The translations under genes were made by a program, and so were the position numbers. This document shows positions 10,201-14,113 of a stretch of 14,113 nucleotides of DNA, one piece after another. Under the pieces are notes generated by a model. The model saw nothing but the letters and a program-made list of their open reading frames with translations. It ran no database searches and was not told where the DNA came from. The DNA is taken from contig JAYVFS010000108.1 of assembly GCA_043772905.1 (NCBI GenBank), positions 1 through 14,113 on the forward strand. The letters are read 5' to 3'. This DNA is from JAAFJT01 sp043772905. GTDB lineage: Bacteria > Bacteroidota > Bacteroidia > Chitinophagales > Saprospiraceae. The stretch's first letter is position 1; the number at the start of each line of letters is the position of its first letter.

Positions 10201-11679
10201 AACATTATTGATGCTCAAAGTACCGAGTTTAGGATTAAATTGATACTCCGTAGGCTGCAAACGTTTTGCGGAACGTTTAATAAAGTCCTGCCCTTGCGTC
10301 AAATTATAATTGCTCTCGATGTGCCGAATGACAGAACCGACACGTCGCGTTTGTGCCGCATCTGCTTGCAAACGCTCATACAAATCGTTCGCCGTGTTTT
10401 CTGGCAAATATTCATTGTCTAAATTAGAAAATCTTGCGGTTGATTTGCGTCGAATATACTGCGGATTATTGAGCCTTGTCGGTTCACCTATATCCGCAAA
10501 GGCGACAATTTGGCGCACCTCTTTGTCCTCGTTACGCTCATTCGATACCCAAACTTCCATCTTATCAATCGAAAACAAACTGTTGACAAGTGGCAGTTCT
10601 TTCAAGGCTTTTTCAAACGTATTGCGGTTGAAATGCGTCAAAAAGAAGTGACGGTTTTCATCGTATTGGTCAATCGGCACATTGAAGTTTTGTACCTGAC
10701 TACCTCCTTGTATCGCTAAGTTTTGGCGACGATTTTTCTGTTGGGCTGCAATAGCTGTTAGGCGTAAATATCCAAATTGCAATTCTGTTTTGACACCAAA
10801 AAGGTTTTGGCTGCCTTTAATCAACGAGCCACGAAGAGGCAAATTGACGTTACCGCCTTCGATTGACTTGATGATATCGTCTTCGCTGAACACATTTGAG
10901 TTGTAATTGATTTTCATCAAATTATCAAAATCAAACGTTGCTTTATTGTTAAATGACGTATTTAGGTTCAGTTTTTCACCAATTTTACCTGTTACGTTCA
11001 TCTGAATGTCCATATTGAACAACAAACCCCCACTTCGGCGGGCATAGGTCGGCAAAATAGGGTTGGCGTAGTAGCGATAGTCCCCTCCTAAAGTCAAGTC
11101 AATTTGTCCTTGCGGACGAATATCAACCGTTGGCGGGTCGCCGAAAATCATCCCGATTAAGTTGTCGCCCATCTTTTTGATGTCGAGTTTAGGCACTTCT
11201 GGCAATTTGCCGTTCACACCCACCGACTTCAAAAGCATTTTGAGCTTACTGTTTTGCGTTGACGAAAAATCTATTTTAGAAAAAGGGTCGGTCTTGTTGC
11301 CGCCATTTTTCTTACTCAAACCCGCCAAGCGTTCAAAATAAGCACGCTCCTGCTCCTTCGATTTCCAGTTCAGATATTCATCATAAGTCATCACCGTTGG
11401 GGCACGGTAATAGAAGTCATCACCTACTTTTTCGGTAATAATGTACTGATTACTGAGGGGGTCATACTCAACAGATTTGTTGATAACTGCAGGGTCATTC
11501 AGGTTGAAAGGATGTATCACCGAGTCGCGGAGATAGTCGCCCTTGCGGTCGCGCAGAGGAATGGTATCTGTCAAAGTCGTTTTGGCTTCCGAAATGGTCG
11601 TAACGACCACCAAAAATGCAAAACCAAGTAAAATTTGCCTTAAAAACCGGCGGTTGTGTAAAAGTCCTTTTTTGTTCAT
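4282..11679 (-). CDS. sprA: SprA-type T9SS outer-membrane translocon protein
   Basis: At 2465 aa this matches the size of SprA, the giant (about 36-strand) outer-membrane barrel through which type IX cargo leaves the cell, needed for secretion and gliding in Flavobacterium (Sov in Porphyromonas). The N-terminus has a basic/hydrophobic signal segment (1-32, cleavage near ISEA). Family-like stretches follow, such as LTLGGDYRYYANPILPTYAR (about 195-215) and the LNTSFNNKATFDFDNLMKI block. The body is aromatic-rich beta structure up to a C-terminal GFVVTFKLN. Two Lys-rich low-complexity linkers (about 1938-1980 and 2341-2380) interrupt the C-terminal third; these look like lineage-specific loop insertions. 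ruvA lies 251 nt upstream on the same strand, the arrangement known around sprA in gliding Bacteroidota. A strong terminator follows, and a weak candidate promoter lies at 11831-11861. Six copies of the CCCCTCAGT word fall in this gene, encoding PLS or PSV. Identification is confident from length, content and context. Confidence 0.95.
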   Translation of the reverse strand: MNKKGLLHNRRFLRQILLGFAFLVVVTTISEAKTTLTDTIPLRDRKGDYLRDSVIHPFNLNDPAVINKSVEYDPLSNQYIITEKVGDDFYYRAPTVMTYDEYLNWKSKEQERAYFERLAGLSKKNGGNKTDPFSKIDFSSTQNSKLKMLLKSVGVNGKLPEVPKLDIKKMGDNLIGMIFGDPPTVDIRPQGQIDLTLGGDYRYYANPILPTYARRSGGLLFNMDIQMNVTGKIGEKLNLNTSFNNKATFDFDNLMKINYNSNVFSEDDIIKSIEGGNVNLPLRGSLIKGSQNLFGVKTELQFGYLRLTAIAAQQKNRRQNLAIQGGSQVQNFNVPIDQYDENRHFFLTHFNRNTFEKALKELPLVNSLFSIDKMEVWVSNERNEDKEVRQIVAFADIGEPTRLNNPQYIRRKSTARFSNLDNEYLPENTANDLYERLQADAAQTRRVGSVIRHIESNYNLTQGQDFIKRSAKRLQPTEYQFNPKLGTLSINNVDRQQVLGVAFTYFYNGQGPFQVGEFGQDVPAFTGTDSVSQVLFVKLLKNTIQNPVIPLYDLMMKNVYSVGAYVTNPQDLRLDIVYQDVSAEKADKRSLPELSKIPLLTVLNLDRLNQVGDPQPDGQFDFIPDVTINTRNGRIMFPKLEPFGSSLAARLTELGMDPSVIEKYTYQALYDSTLFRAQERQEKNRFIIRGQVKSTASNRIQLNAFGLRPGAVTVTAGSFQLLEGVDFAIDYGTSTLTILNPAYVAPNIPLNVSYEDNALFGFQTRTMLGLRADYALKKNFNIGATFMNLFEIPYTRKVNFGDDPINNKVYGADINFAEDAPWLTKLIDKIPFIETKEPSKITLSAEGALLQPGHSKAIEGPSGDCNESGGIVYLDDFEGSSSPFSLMSQPNAWQIASVPQKNRLFPEADQDGLVTGSNRAMLNWFRIDQFVLERGAASDRTDPCTAPIAQTEVFPNRDPLQNGGLSNYLPTFDLNYYPSERGPYNFDAPPGAPRTPFGAGLRGDGNLNAPTTRWAGIMRGLTTTDFEQSNVEYVDFWVLDPFLKNPNPNENEGTMYIHLGDISEDILKDGRKAYENGLPSPENPDFKIDKSPWGIVPRTEIPLPNSFSASDAAREAQDVGLDGMKDDQETSFYSDWLSKFSPIPTKIAADPANDNFTYYNDEGAYPKGTPVLDRYKRFNGLQGNSASNAGSQIQSATNLPDAEDINRDNSFEENEAYFSYKIPISRNAFNPLTNKYYIENTPDPNGSGRIWHHFRVPIDAFDSKHGAINDFRSIRFMRIVVKDFAQPVCLRFAKLDLIRNQWRRYKRPLSIDGVDILNRADNSAMELVSVNLEENSKKTPFNYVIPPCIQREVIPNAFAANARQNEQALGIRMLNLLPNVPRAAFKLFSSDMRIYERLKMFVHAEQADGRTVLNDKMSIFMRIGSDFERNYYEYEIPLKMSDESTLPASNTTDAYKEAVWLKDNKFDFPLSLLTQVKTERNATNADLGKIYSIVSSENAAHRVKVIGNPDIGSVKGIMVGVYNKDRVPHDLELWINELRMTGLNENAGGAAIARLDFKMADFGNLSLSGNYLGVGYGAIDQRVTQRSREQVIEAGLNGNFELGKFFNPKIGLHIPFNVQYANNTRTPEYDPYDLDIKLKDKLQSQIDGDKRAEIKAAAQTVQIIKGYSFNNVRKDRTGTSERKPAPWDIENFAVSYANTTVDLHDPLVESDAKENKKGSLDYNYSREPLYLTPFKRLVKNPNVEKYTKLITEINFNPIPNNFGFNTILDRQLNITKYRFSGDDDAYNTFYIRRFSWDRNYNLQWDLTRSLKLNFDAKNFAIIDELPDYDQLGQQVDPDAQRKFLNDNLKNFGRTKRYDHNINVNYTVPTRNIPYLDWVQLRGTFTSSYGWEAAALGFEGIGNNINNKQARQVNADLNFTQLYNQFKYLRKIQEPLFKPKTDKKKTKPGLGAPSVKLPSDIASDTTKGKKKKKEIKDYEPSGVEKIVIRPLLLLRNARLNYTEQYNSFVPGFTPQARLFGMSDLSRPGWDYVLGYRQSDDNWLDDAGARSWISRDIRQVRPTLNNYSQQIDARITVEPFTDFRVDIDLNKNYIKNQSQEYRVTDSTNGPLYHNNRFDEGSYNISYFTLNTFFSNIDDVFQTFSDNRQVMSQILGGSNAVHPEFPTYREGFGPTNQDVVVPAFIAAYTGRDVRTSNRNLFNERPSVNWRLSYNGLAKLPGLKNTFNNISITHGYKSSLTVNSYRTSQFYDIAQPQKSRIGSPYEYYSQYDIPVVAISEQFSPLLGIDMSFKSGANFGVQYRKSRNLALSLSDTRLQETKTSEIQIKFGHRIKNVYIKMLDINFDGKAKKKPVKKKDEDLTAPSGDPTADPKAKKKKEPKPKRGNDLVLNFDLSFRDDITENHLLGQGTDVPSRGSQTFRLSPSATYTINKRLDLRFYVDYNRIIPYTTAAFPSTTATGGFVVTFKLN
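5069..5077 (+). repeat. ACTGAGGGG motif copy 4 (in sprA)
   Basis: Nine-base core preceded by T and followed by C. On the sprA coding strand it is read C CCC TCA GTA, giving Pro-Ser-Val near residue 2201 (NERPSVNW). Confidence 0.95.
5819..5828 (+). repeat. ACTGAGGGGG motif copy 5 (in sprA)
   Basis: Full motif preceded by T. It encodes Ala-Pro-Ser-Val near residue 1951, inside the first Lys-rich low-complexity linker (GLGAPSVKLP), a site that should tolerate sequence change. Confidence 0.95.
7267..7276 (+). repeat. ACTGAGGGGG motif copy 6 (in sprA)
   Basis: Full ten-base motif and the only copy preceded by G instead of T. It is read CCC CTC AGT on the sprA strand, giving Pro-Leu-Ser near residue 1468 (FDFPLSLLT). 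Confidence 0.95.
7750..7758 (+). repeat. ACTGAGGGG motif copy 7 (in sprA)
   Basis: Nine-base core preceded by T and followed by T. It is read CCC CTC AGT in sprA, giving Pro-Leu-Ser near residue 1308 (KRPLSIDG). Confidence 0.95.
9701..9709 (+). repeat. ACTGAGGGG motif copy 8 (in sprA)
   Basis: Nine-base core preceded by T and followed by T. It is read CCC TCA GTA in sprA, giving Pro-Ser-Val near residue 658 (MDPSVIEK). Confidence 0.95.
11452..11461 (+). repeat. ACTGAGGGGG motif copy 9 (in sprA)
   Basis: Full motif preceded by T. It is read GAC CCC CTC AGT in sprA, giving Asp-Pro-Leu-Ser near residue 73 (EYDPLSNQY), in the N-terminal region close to the gene start. Confidence 0.95.
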
Positions 11680-11755
11680 GTCAAAATATTAAATCGCATC
11701 AGGATGTTGGATTAATGATTGGTTAGGTTTTTCGCTACCCAATTGTACTATCCAC

Positions 11756-11765
11756 CCCCCTCAGT
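11756..11765 (-). repeat. ACTGAGGGGG motif copy 10 (ruvA-sprA spacer)
   Basis: Full motif preceded by T on the minus strand, here with a sixth G. It lies in the 251-nt ruvA-sprA spacer, about 77 nt upstream of the sprA start, in opposite orientation to the six copies inside sprA. On the plus strand it runs into TATTTTTG, which happens to fit a TAnnTTTG box. Confidence 0.95.
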
Positions 11766-11830
11766 ATTTTTGAGTATTTTAATCGAAGTATTTTATACAA
11801 TGAAAAGATTATTCAGTCAGTCAAACGTGA

Positions 11831-11861
11831 ACAATCTAAAACGTGTTATTTGTTAACAAAA
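11831..11861 (-). promoter_or_regulatory. Weak candidate promoter for sprA
   Basis: On the minus strand TTTTG (11857-11861) is followed after 18 nt by TAGATTGT (11831-11838). This approximates the Bacteroidota -33 TTTG / -7 TAnnTTTG arrangement with mismatches in the -7 box. It would place the transcript start about 145 nt upstream of the sprA ATG. Read by eye only. Confidence 0.3.
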
Positions 11862-11888
11862 TTTTAACTGTTGTCTTGTATTTTCCAT

Positions 11889-11932
11889 AAAGACATTCTT
11901 TTTACCCCAAAGACGTATAGTTGAATGTCTTT
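11889..11932 (-). terminator. Hairpin at the ruvA 3' end, possible weak terminator
   Basis: A perfect 10-bp stem AAAGACATTC/GAATGTCTTT (11889-11898 with 11923-11932) encloses a 24-nt loop and overlaps the ruvA stop codon (11931-11933). The T-tract after it is short, so it may be only a weak terminator or an mRNA 3'-end stabiliser, leaving read-through into sprA possible. Confidence 0.45.
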
Positions 11933-12521
11933 ACATAAGCAATTTCAAAGCCACCTTTACCAAATCTTCGACATTGGCTGTCTTTTGTTCTTGCAGAATT
12001 TTGTTCAATATCTTCTGCACCGCAATCCGTTGAAAACCAAGAGAAACGAGTGCGGACAAGGCTTCGTCACGCATCGTATTGCCAGCAACGGCTAAGTTTA
12101 ATGCACCTTCGCCACCGTCCTTTTTCAATTTGTCTTTCAAGTCAAGGATGATGCGTTTTGCCGTTTTAGGGCCAATACCTTTCACTTTTGAAAAAGCCGC
12201 TTCGTTTTCGCTCAAAATAGCGACCCGAGCATCGTCGGCAGTCATGCCCGAAAGCAAAATTTGCGCCGTTGCAGGTCCTACGCCTGACACCGAAATCAGC
12301 ATCTGAAATAAAGACCGCTCTGATTCGTCACCAAAACCAAATAGGACGTGAGCGTCTTCGCGCACTTGCAAATGTGTGAGCAACTTCACTTGTTCCAAGG
12401 ATTCAATTTTAGCATACGTATTCAAACTGATATTGATGCGATAACCGACACCGCCTGTTGTTTCTATGACAACAAAAGCAGGATTTTTAAAGACTATTAA
12501 CCCTTTTACAAAATCTATCAT
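11931..12521 (-). CDS. ruvA: Holliday junction branch-migration protein RuvA
   Basis: The 196-aa product has the usual RuvA length and three-domain layout. An N-terminal OB-fold (about 1-63) includes the family-like VGYRINISL. Domain II carries two helix-hairpin-helix motifs, ISVSGVGPATAQILL (about 76-90) and VKGIGPKTAKRIIL (about 113-126). A C-terminal three-helix domain (about 150-196) normally contacts RuvB. RuvA binds four-way junctions as a tetramer and loads the RuvB motor to drive branch migration in recombination and replication repair. ruvB and ruvC are not in this window. The start fits the family (MI-x-F/Y-x-KG). sprA follows on the same strand after 251 nt. The leader directly upstream of the ATG is a 7-bp tandem repeat tract shared with the divergent four-helix-bundle gene, so the ruvA promoter must lie in or beyond it. 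Confidence 0.96.
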   Translation of the reverse strand: MIDFVKGLIVFKNPAFVVIETTGGVGYRINISLNTYAKIESLEQVKLLTHLQVREDAHVLFGFGDESERSLFQMLISVSGVGPATAQILLSGMTADDARVAILSENEAAFSKVKGIGPKTAKRIILDLKDKLKKDGGEGALNLAVAGNTMRDEALSALVSLGFQRIAVQKILNKILQEQKTANVEDLVKVALKLLM

Positions 12522-12584
12522 AATTATTAGTTATTGGTTACTGGTTATTGGGGATTGGTTACTGTTTACTGGTTATTGATTGTT
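12522..12584. repeat. Nine degenerate 7-bp tandem units upstream of ruvA and the four-helix-bundle gene
   Basis: Read from 12522 the sequence divides into exact 7-base units: AATTATT, AGTTATT, GGTTACT, GGTTATT, GGGGATT, GGTTACT, GTTTACT, GGTTATT, GATTGTT. It starts at the base next to the ruvA ATG and forms its whole immediate leader. It is the left arm of an inverted pair with the tract after the four-helix-bundle gene. Confidence 0.9.
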
Positions 12585-12604
12585 GAGAATTTGTTTTAGC
12601 TTTG
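12576..12604 (+). promoter_or_regulatory. Candidate promoter for the four-helix-bundle gene
   Basis: TTG (12576-12578) and TAGCTTTG (12597-12604) are 18 nt apart, matching the Bacteroidota -33 TTG / -7 TAnnTTTG pattern. The start codon is 35 nt further on. The -33 part lies inside the heptamer tract, so the repeat may have brought part of the promoter. Confidence 0.5.
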
Positions 12605-12638
12605 TACATCAAAGTATTTTTAACTAAAACGGAATATT

Positions 12639-13013
12639 ATGGGACATACTTCTTTTACTGATTTAGAGGTCTATAAAGAATGTAGAACTTTACGAATCAA
12701 TGTATCAAAACTTGTAAAAAATCATTTTCCCCCAGAAGAAAAATATAAACTATCAGACCAAATTATCCGATGCTCGCGTCGAATAACTGCTTGTCTTGCA
12801 GAAGGTTATGGTCGCTATCACTATCAAGAGAATGTTCAATATTGTAGAATGGCAAGAGGTTCTTTAATGGAAACACTTGAACATTTAATTACAGCATTCG
12901 ATGAGACTTATATCACAAAAGAAAACCTAATGTCATATAAAACGCATATTGATACTTGTGGTAAACTCATAAATGGCTATATTAACTACCTCAATAAAAC
13001 TAAACGAGAATAG
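12639..13013 (+). CDS. Four-helix-bundle protein, 23S rRNA intervening-sequence (IVP) type
   Basis: This 124-aa protein matches the family named for proteins encoded in 23S rRNA intervening sequences (TIGR02436-like). It shows the expected N-terminal F-x-DLEVYKE start (about 5-14), the YKLSDQI segment (36-42), the signature CLAEGYGR (52-59) and ARGSLMETLEHL (72-83). It should fold as a four-helix bundle, related in fold to Avd of diversity-generating retroelements. In Bacteroidota such genes are common outside rRNA, and their function is not established. No rRNA sequence surrounds this copy. It is divergent from ruvA and flanked on both sides by inverted 7-bp repeat tracts, the second starting at the base after its stop. 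By eye its codon use is more AT-rich than ruvA or sprA. Flanks and composition suggest a small mobile or transferred cassette, but no transposase or reverse transcriptase is present. Confidence 0.88.
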   Translation: MGHTSFTDLEVYKECRTLRINVSKLVKNHFPPEEKYKLSDQIIRCSRRITACLAEGYGRYHYQENVQYCRMARGSLMETLEHLITAFDETYITKENLMSYKTHIDTCGKLINGYINYLNKTKRE

Positions 13014-13048
13014 CCAATAACTAATCCCCAATAACCAATAACCAAATA
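13014..13048. repeat. Five degenerate 7-bp tandem units after the four-helix-bundle gene
   Basis: Units CCAATAA, CTAATCC, CCAATAA, CCAATAA, CCAAATA start directly after the TAG stop. The reverse complement aligns with 12531-12565 at 29 of 35 positions, including the distinctive GGATT unit in the same place. The two tracts are therefore an inverted repeat around the gene. Confidence 0.88.
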
Positions 13049-13117
13049 ATTTCTTCCGTTTTAGGGCGCAAAACTACTATTTTTTATAAACTTTGCACCA
13101 AAACCGATAAACATACA

Positions 13118-13152
13118 CGAATAATCAATCATCAATAAACAATAATCAATCC
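13118..13152. repeat. Five degenerate 7-bp tandem units before the membrane-protein gene
   Basis: Units CGAATAA, TCAATCA, TCAATAA, ACAATAA, TCAATCC end four bases before the ATG at 13157, so they form the immediate leader of that gene. They have the same orientation as the 13014-13048 tract and belong to the same unit family (TCAATAA versus CCAATAA). Confidence 0.85.
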
Positions 13153-13156
13153 TTAT

Positions 13157-13936
13157 ATGCTGTCTCTCCTTTTCAACCTTCTTCGTTGGTTCACCGCTTT
13201 GGCGATGGCGGCAGGTGTTTTGTCTGGTTTAGGCATGGCGAGTCTGTTTTTGATACGTAAAACGCAACCGAATAAATGGGCGAATTGGTTGTTCGCAGCC
13301 TTGTTGGTTGCCTTGTCTTTGACCTTGTTGGATAAGTTTTTGAACTTTACAGAATTGACTAAAAGACACCCCTCAGTATTGGTAACGCCGATTTACTTGT
13401 CGTTTGCTTTTGGACCACTCCTTTTTTACTATGTCAAAAGCCGTTTATATCGTCATTTCGACATGGACAGAAGCGATTTCAAGCATTTTATATTGCCAAC
13501 TGTCCAAATTGCTTTGTTATTGATGATGACTTTTCGTTCAGCAGAATCGAAGGCAGCGTTCCGAACAGAGTTTTTTAGCCCATTTTATGGCAATTTTGAG
13601 AAAGGCGTTTTCATCATGCAGTTTTTTCTATACCTCTATTTCTCTTATCGCTTTATCTTACATGAACGCTTTGCTTTGATGAAAAAACGAAAGTCGTTGA
13701 TGTCAGGCAGACGGCATGTTTTGGTCGTCGGTTGGCTCAAACGCATGGTCAAAGTTCTGTTTATAGTATTTGGTATTCATGCGTCTTTTATTTTGACAGA
13801 TTATTTCAGCTATCGCCTTTTTGACCTTAATTTGCAGACAAAACTTTTGTTTTCAATGGCTTATGAATTGTCTTTTACAGCTATGTTGGGCTGGTTGTGT
13901 TTGAATGCGTTGTTTGCTTTACAAAGGAAATTATAA
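13157..13936 (+). CDS. Multi-pass membrane protein resembling the sensor half of membrane-bound AraC-type regulators
   Basis: The 259-aa product has about seven hydrophobic segments (roughly 6-33, 42-60, 75-94, 110-126, 151-168, 187-215, 228-254). The FGPLLFYYVKSRLY stretch (85-98), followed by a basic/acidic loop and a further F-x-LP helix, resembles the N-terminal membrane module of Bacteroidota helix-turn-helix regulators (PLLFLYVKSL-type). Those regulators end in a cytoplasmic AraC HTH domain; here the protein stops after the last membrane segment, and neither the sequence beyond nor another frame supplies an HTH. It may be a stand-alone membrane protein or a truncated sensor. The leader is a 7-bp repeat tract; a TAAACTTTGC box near 13087-13096 is a weak promoter candidate. 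One CCCCTCAGT copy encodes His-Pro-Ser-Val (70-74). The 3' end overlaps the convergent DUF4249-like gene by six bases. Family resemblance is from memory of motifs, function unknown. Confidence 0.72.
   Translation: MLSLLFNLLRWFTALAMAAGVLSGLGMASLFLIRKTQPNKWANWLFAALLVALSLTLLDKFLNFTELTKRHPSVLVTPIYLSFAFGPLLFYYVKSRLYRHFDMDRSDFKHFILPTVQIALLLMMTFRSAESKAAFRTEFFSPFYGNFEKGVFIMQFFLYLYFSYRFILHERFALMKKRKSLMSGRRHVLVVGWLKRMVKVLFIVFGIHASFILTDYFSYRLFDLNLQTKLLFSMAYELSFTAMLGWLCLNALFALQRKL
13369..13377 (-). repeat. ACTGAGGGG motif copy 11 (in the membrane-protein gene)
   Basis: Nine-base core preceded by T on the minus strand. On the plus coding strand it reads CAC CCC TCA GTA (His-Pro-Ser-Val), the same sense-strand orientation and frame as three of the sprA copies, although this gene lies on the opposite strand. 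Confidence 0.95.
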
Positions 13937-14113
13937 TTTCAAAATATAAGTTGAACTGCTGTAAGCACCAAAAACACCCAAACCATTTTTCACTTGGTTG
14001 GTAATCACATTAGGTTCAAAAAACGGGTCGCCTGTTGTGGGTTCACTGGTATTTAAAGATAGAAACAAATCGTAAGTCGGTTTTGAAATATTGAAAATAG
14101 TGATTTTATACGT
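13931..14113 (-). CDS. C-terminal fragment of a DUF4249-like protein (partial, runs off the window)
   Basis: An open frame enters from the right edge and ends at a TAA at 13931-13933, giving the last 60 residues. The sequence (YDLFLSLNT, then a short linker, GDPFFEPN, then VKNGLGVFGAYSSS and a terminal beta-strand ending ILKL) resembles the conserved C-terminus of DUF4249 proteins of Bacteroidota, with the NPFxEP-like and NGLGxFGAYxSS signatures. Those are secreted lipoproteins often found with TonB-dependent receptors; their function is not established. The N-terminus with its expected lipobox lies outside the window. The stop region TTATAA is shared with the convergent membrane-protein gene, each strand reading Leu-stop. 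Confidence 0.72.
   Translation of the reverse strand, partial: TYKITIFNISKPTYDLFLSLNTSEPTTGDPFFEPNVITNQVKNGLGVFGAYSSSTYILKL

Noticed and set aside
4480..10719. Many 60-160-codon frames opposite or inside sprA
   Set aside because: All overlap the intact 2465-codon sprA frame, are Arg/Cys-rich or otherwise unlike real proteins, and match no family I recognise.
5172..11094. CCCCTCC strings (near 5176 and 11092) as motif variants
   Set aside because: They lack the CAGT half of the word and so do not match the core.
934..11765. ACTGAGGGG copies as ribosome-binding sites
   Set aside because: GAGGGG recalls a Shine-Dalgarno core, but most copies lie inside genes on the antisense strand and none is at the right distance and orientation before a start codon.
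12639..13013. Diversity-generating retroelement with the four-helix protein as Avd
   Set aside because: No reverse transcriptase, template repeat or variable repeat is present in the window. The sequence fits the IVP-type branch better.
12522..13152. CRISPR array
   Set aside because: The repeats are contiguous 7-bp units with no spacers and no cas genes nearby.

Overview
The window looks like Bacteroidota chromosome of moderate to low GC. The evidence is a full-length SprA-type outer-membrane translocon protein (type IX secretion), a FadL/OMPP1-type porin, the C-terminus of a DUF4249-like protein, signal peptides ending in Ala-Gln, promoter-like TAnnTTTG elements and no strong Shine-Dalgarno sites. 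The ruvA-sprA neighbourhood is known from gliding Bacteroidota. I cannot assign a family or genus.

Layout: positions 1-88 are an almost perfect inverted repeat built of 7-bp units. A minus-strand run follows, in transcription order: ruvA (11931-12521), sprA (4282-11679), a Tyr/Asn-rich secreted repeat protein (2554-3975), an OMPP1/FadL porin (944-2413) and a LOG-family protein (90-818). Strong intrinsic-terminator hairpins lie after sprA, the repeat protein and the porin, and a weaker hairpin lies after ruvA, so most of these genes are probably transcribed singly. On the plus strand are a 124-aa four-helix-bundle protein of the 23S rRNA intervening-sequence type (12639-13013) and a 259-aa multi-pass membrane protein (13157-13936). 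The latter resembles the sensor half of membrane-anchored AraC-type regulators but has no DNA-binding domain. The right edge holds the 3' end of a DUF4249-like gene on the minus strand; its stop overlaps the previous gene's stop through the palindrome TTATAA.

The most striking signal is not a gene. The non-palindromic word (T)ACTGAGGGG(G) occurs 11 times in 14.1 kb, about once per 1.3 kb, where about 0.1 copies are expected by chance. Seven copies are the full ACTGAGGGGG and ten of the eleven start with T. Copies lie in intergenic DNA and inside four unrelated genes, in two reading frames on the sense strand plus one antisense-oriented case, and always keep the ORF open. Dense, short, non-palindromic, mostly intragenic repeats of this kind match the behaviour of DNA uptake sequences, Chi-like recombination sites or segregation-orienting sites. 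Which of these applies cannot be decided from one window.

A second repeat system is a family of degenerate 7-bp tandem units (GGTTATT / TCAATAA / TAATGGA types). They fill intergenic gaps right up to start and stop codons, form the 1-88 palindrome, and flank the four-helix-bundle gene as an inverted pair, so that gene looks like a small cassette.
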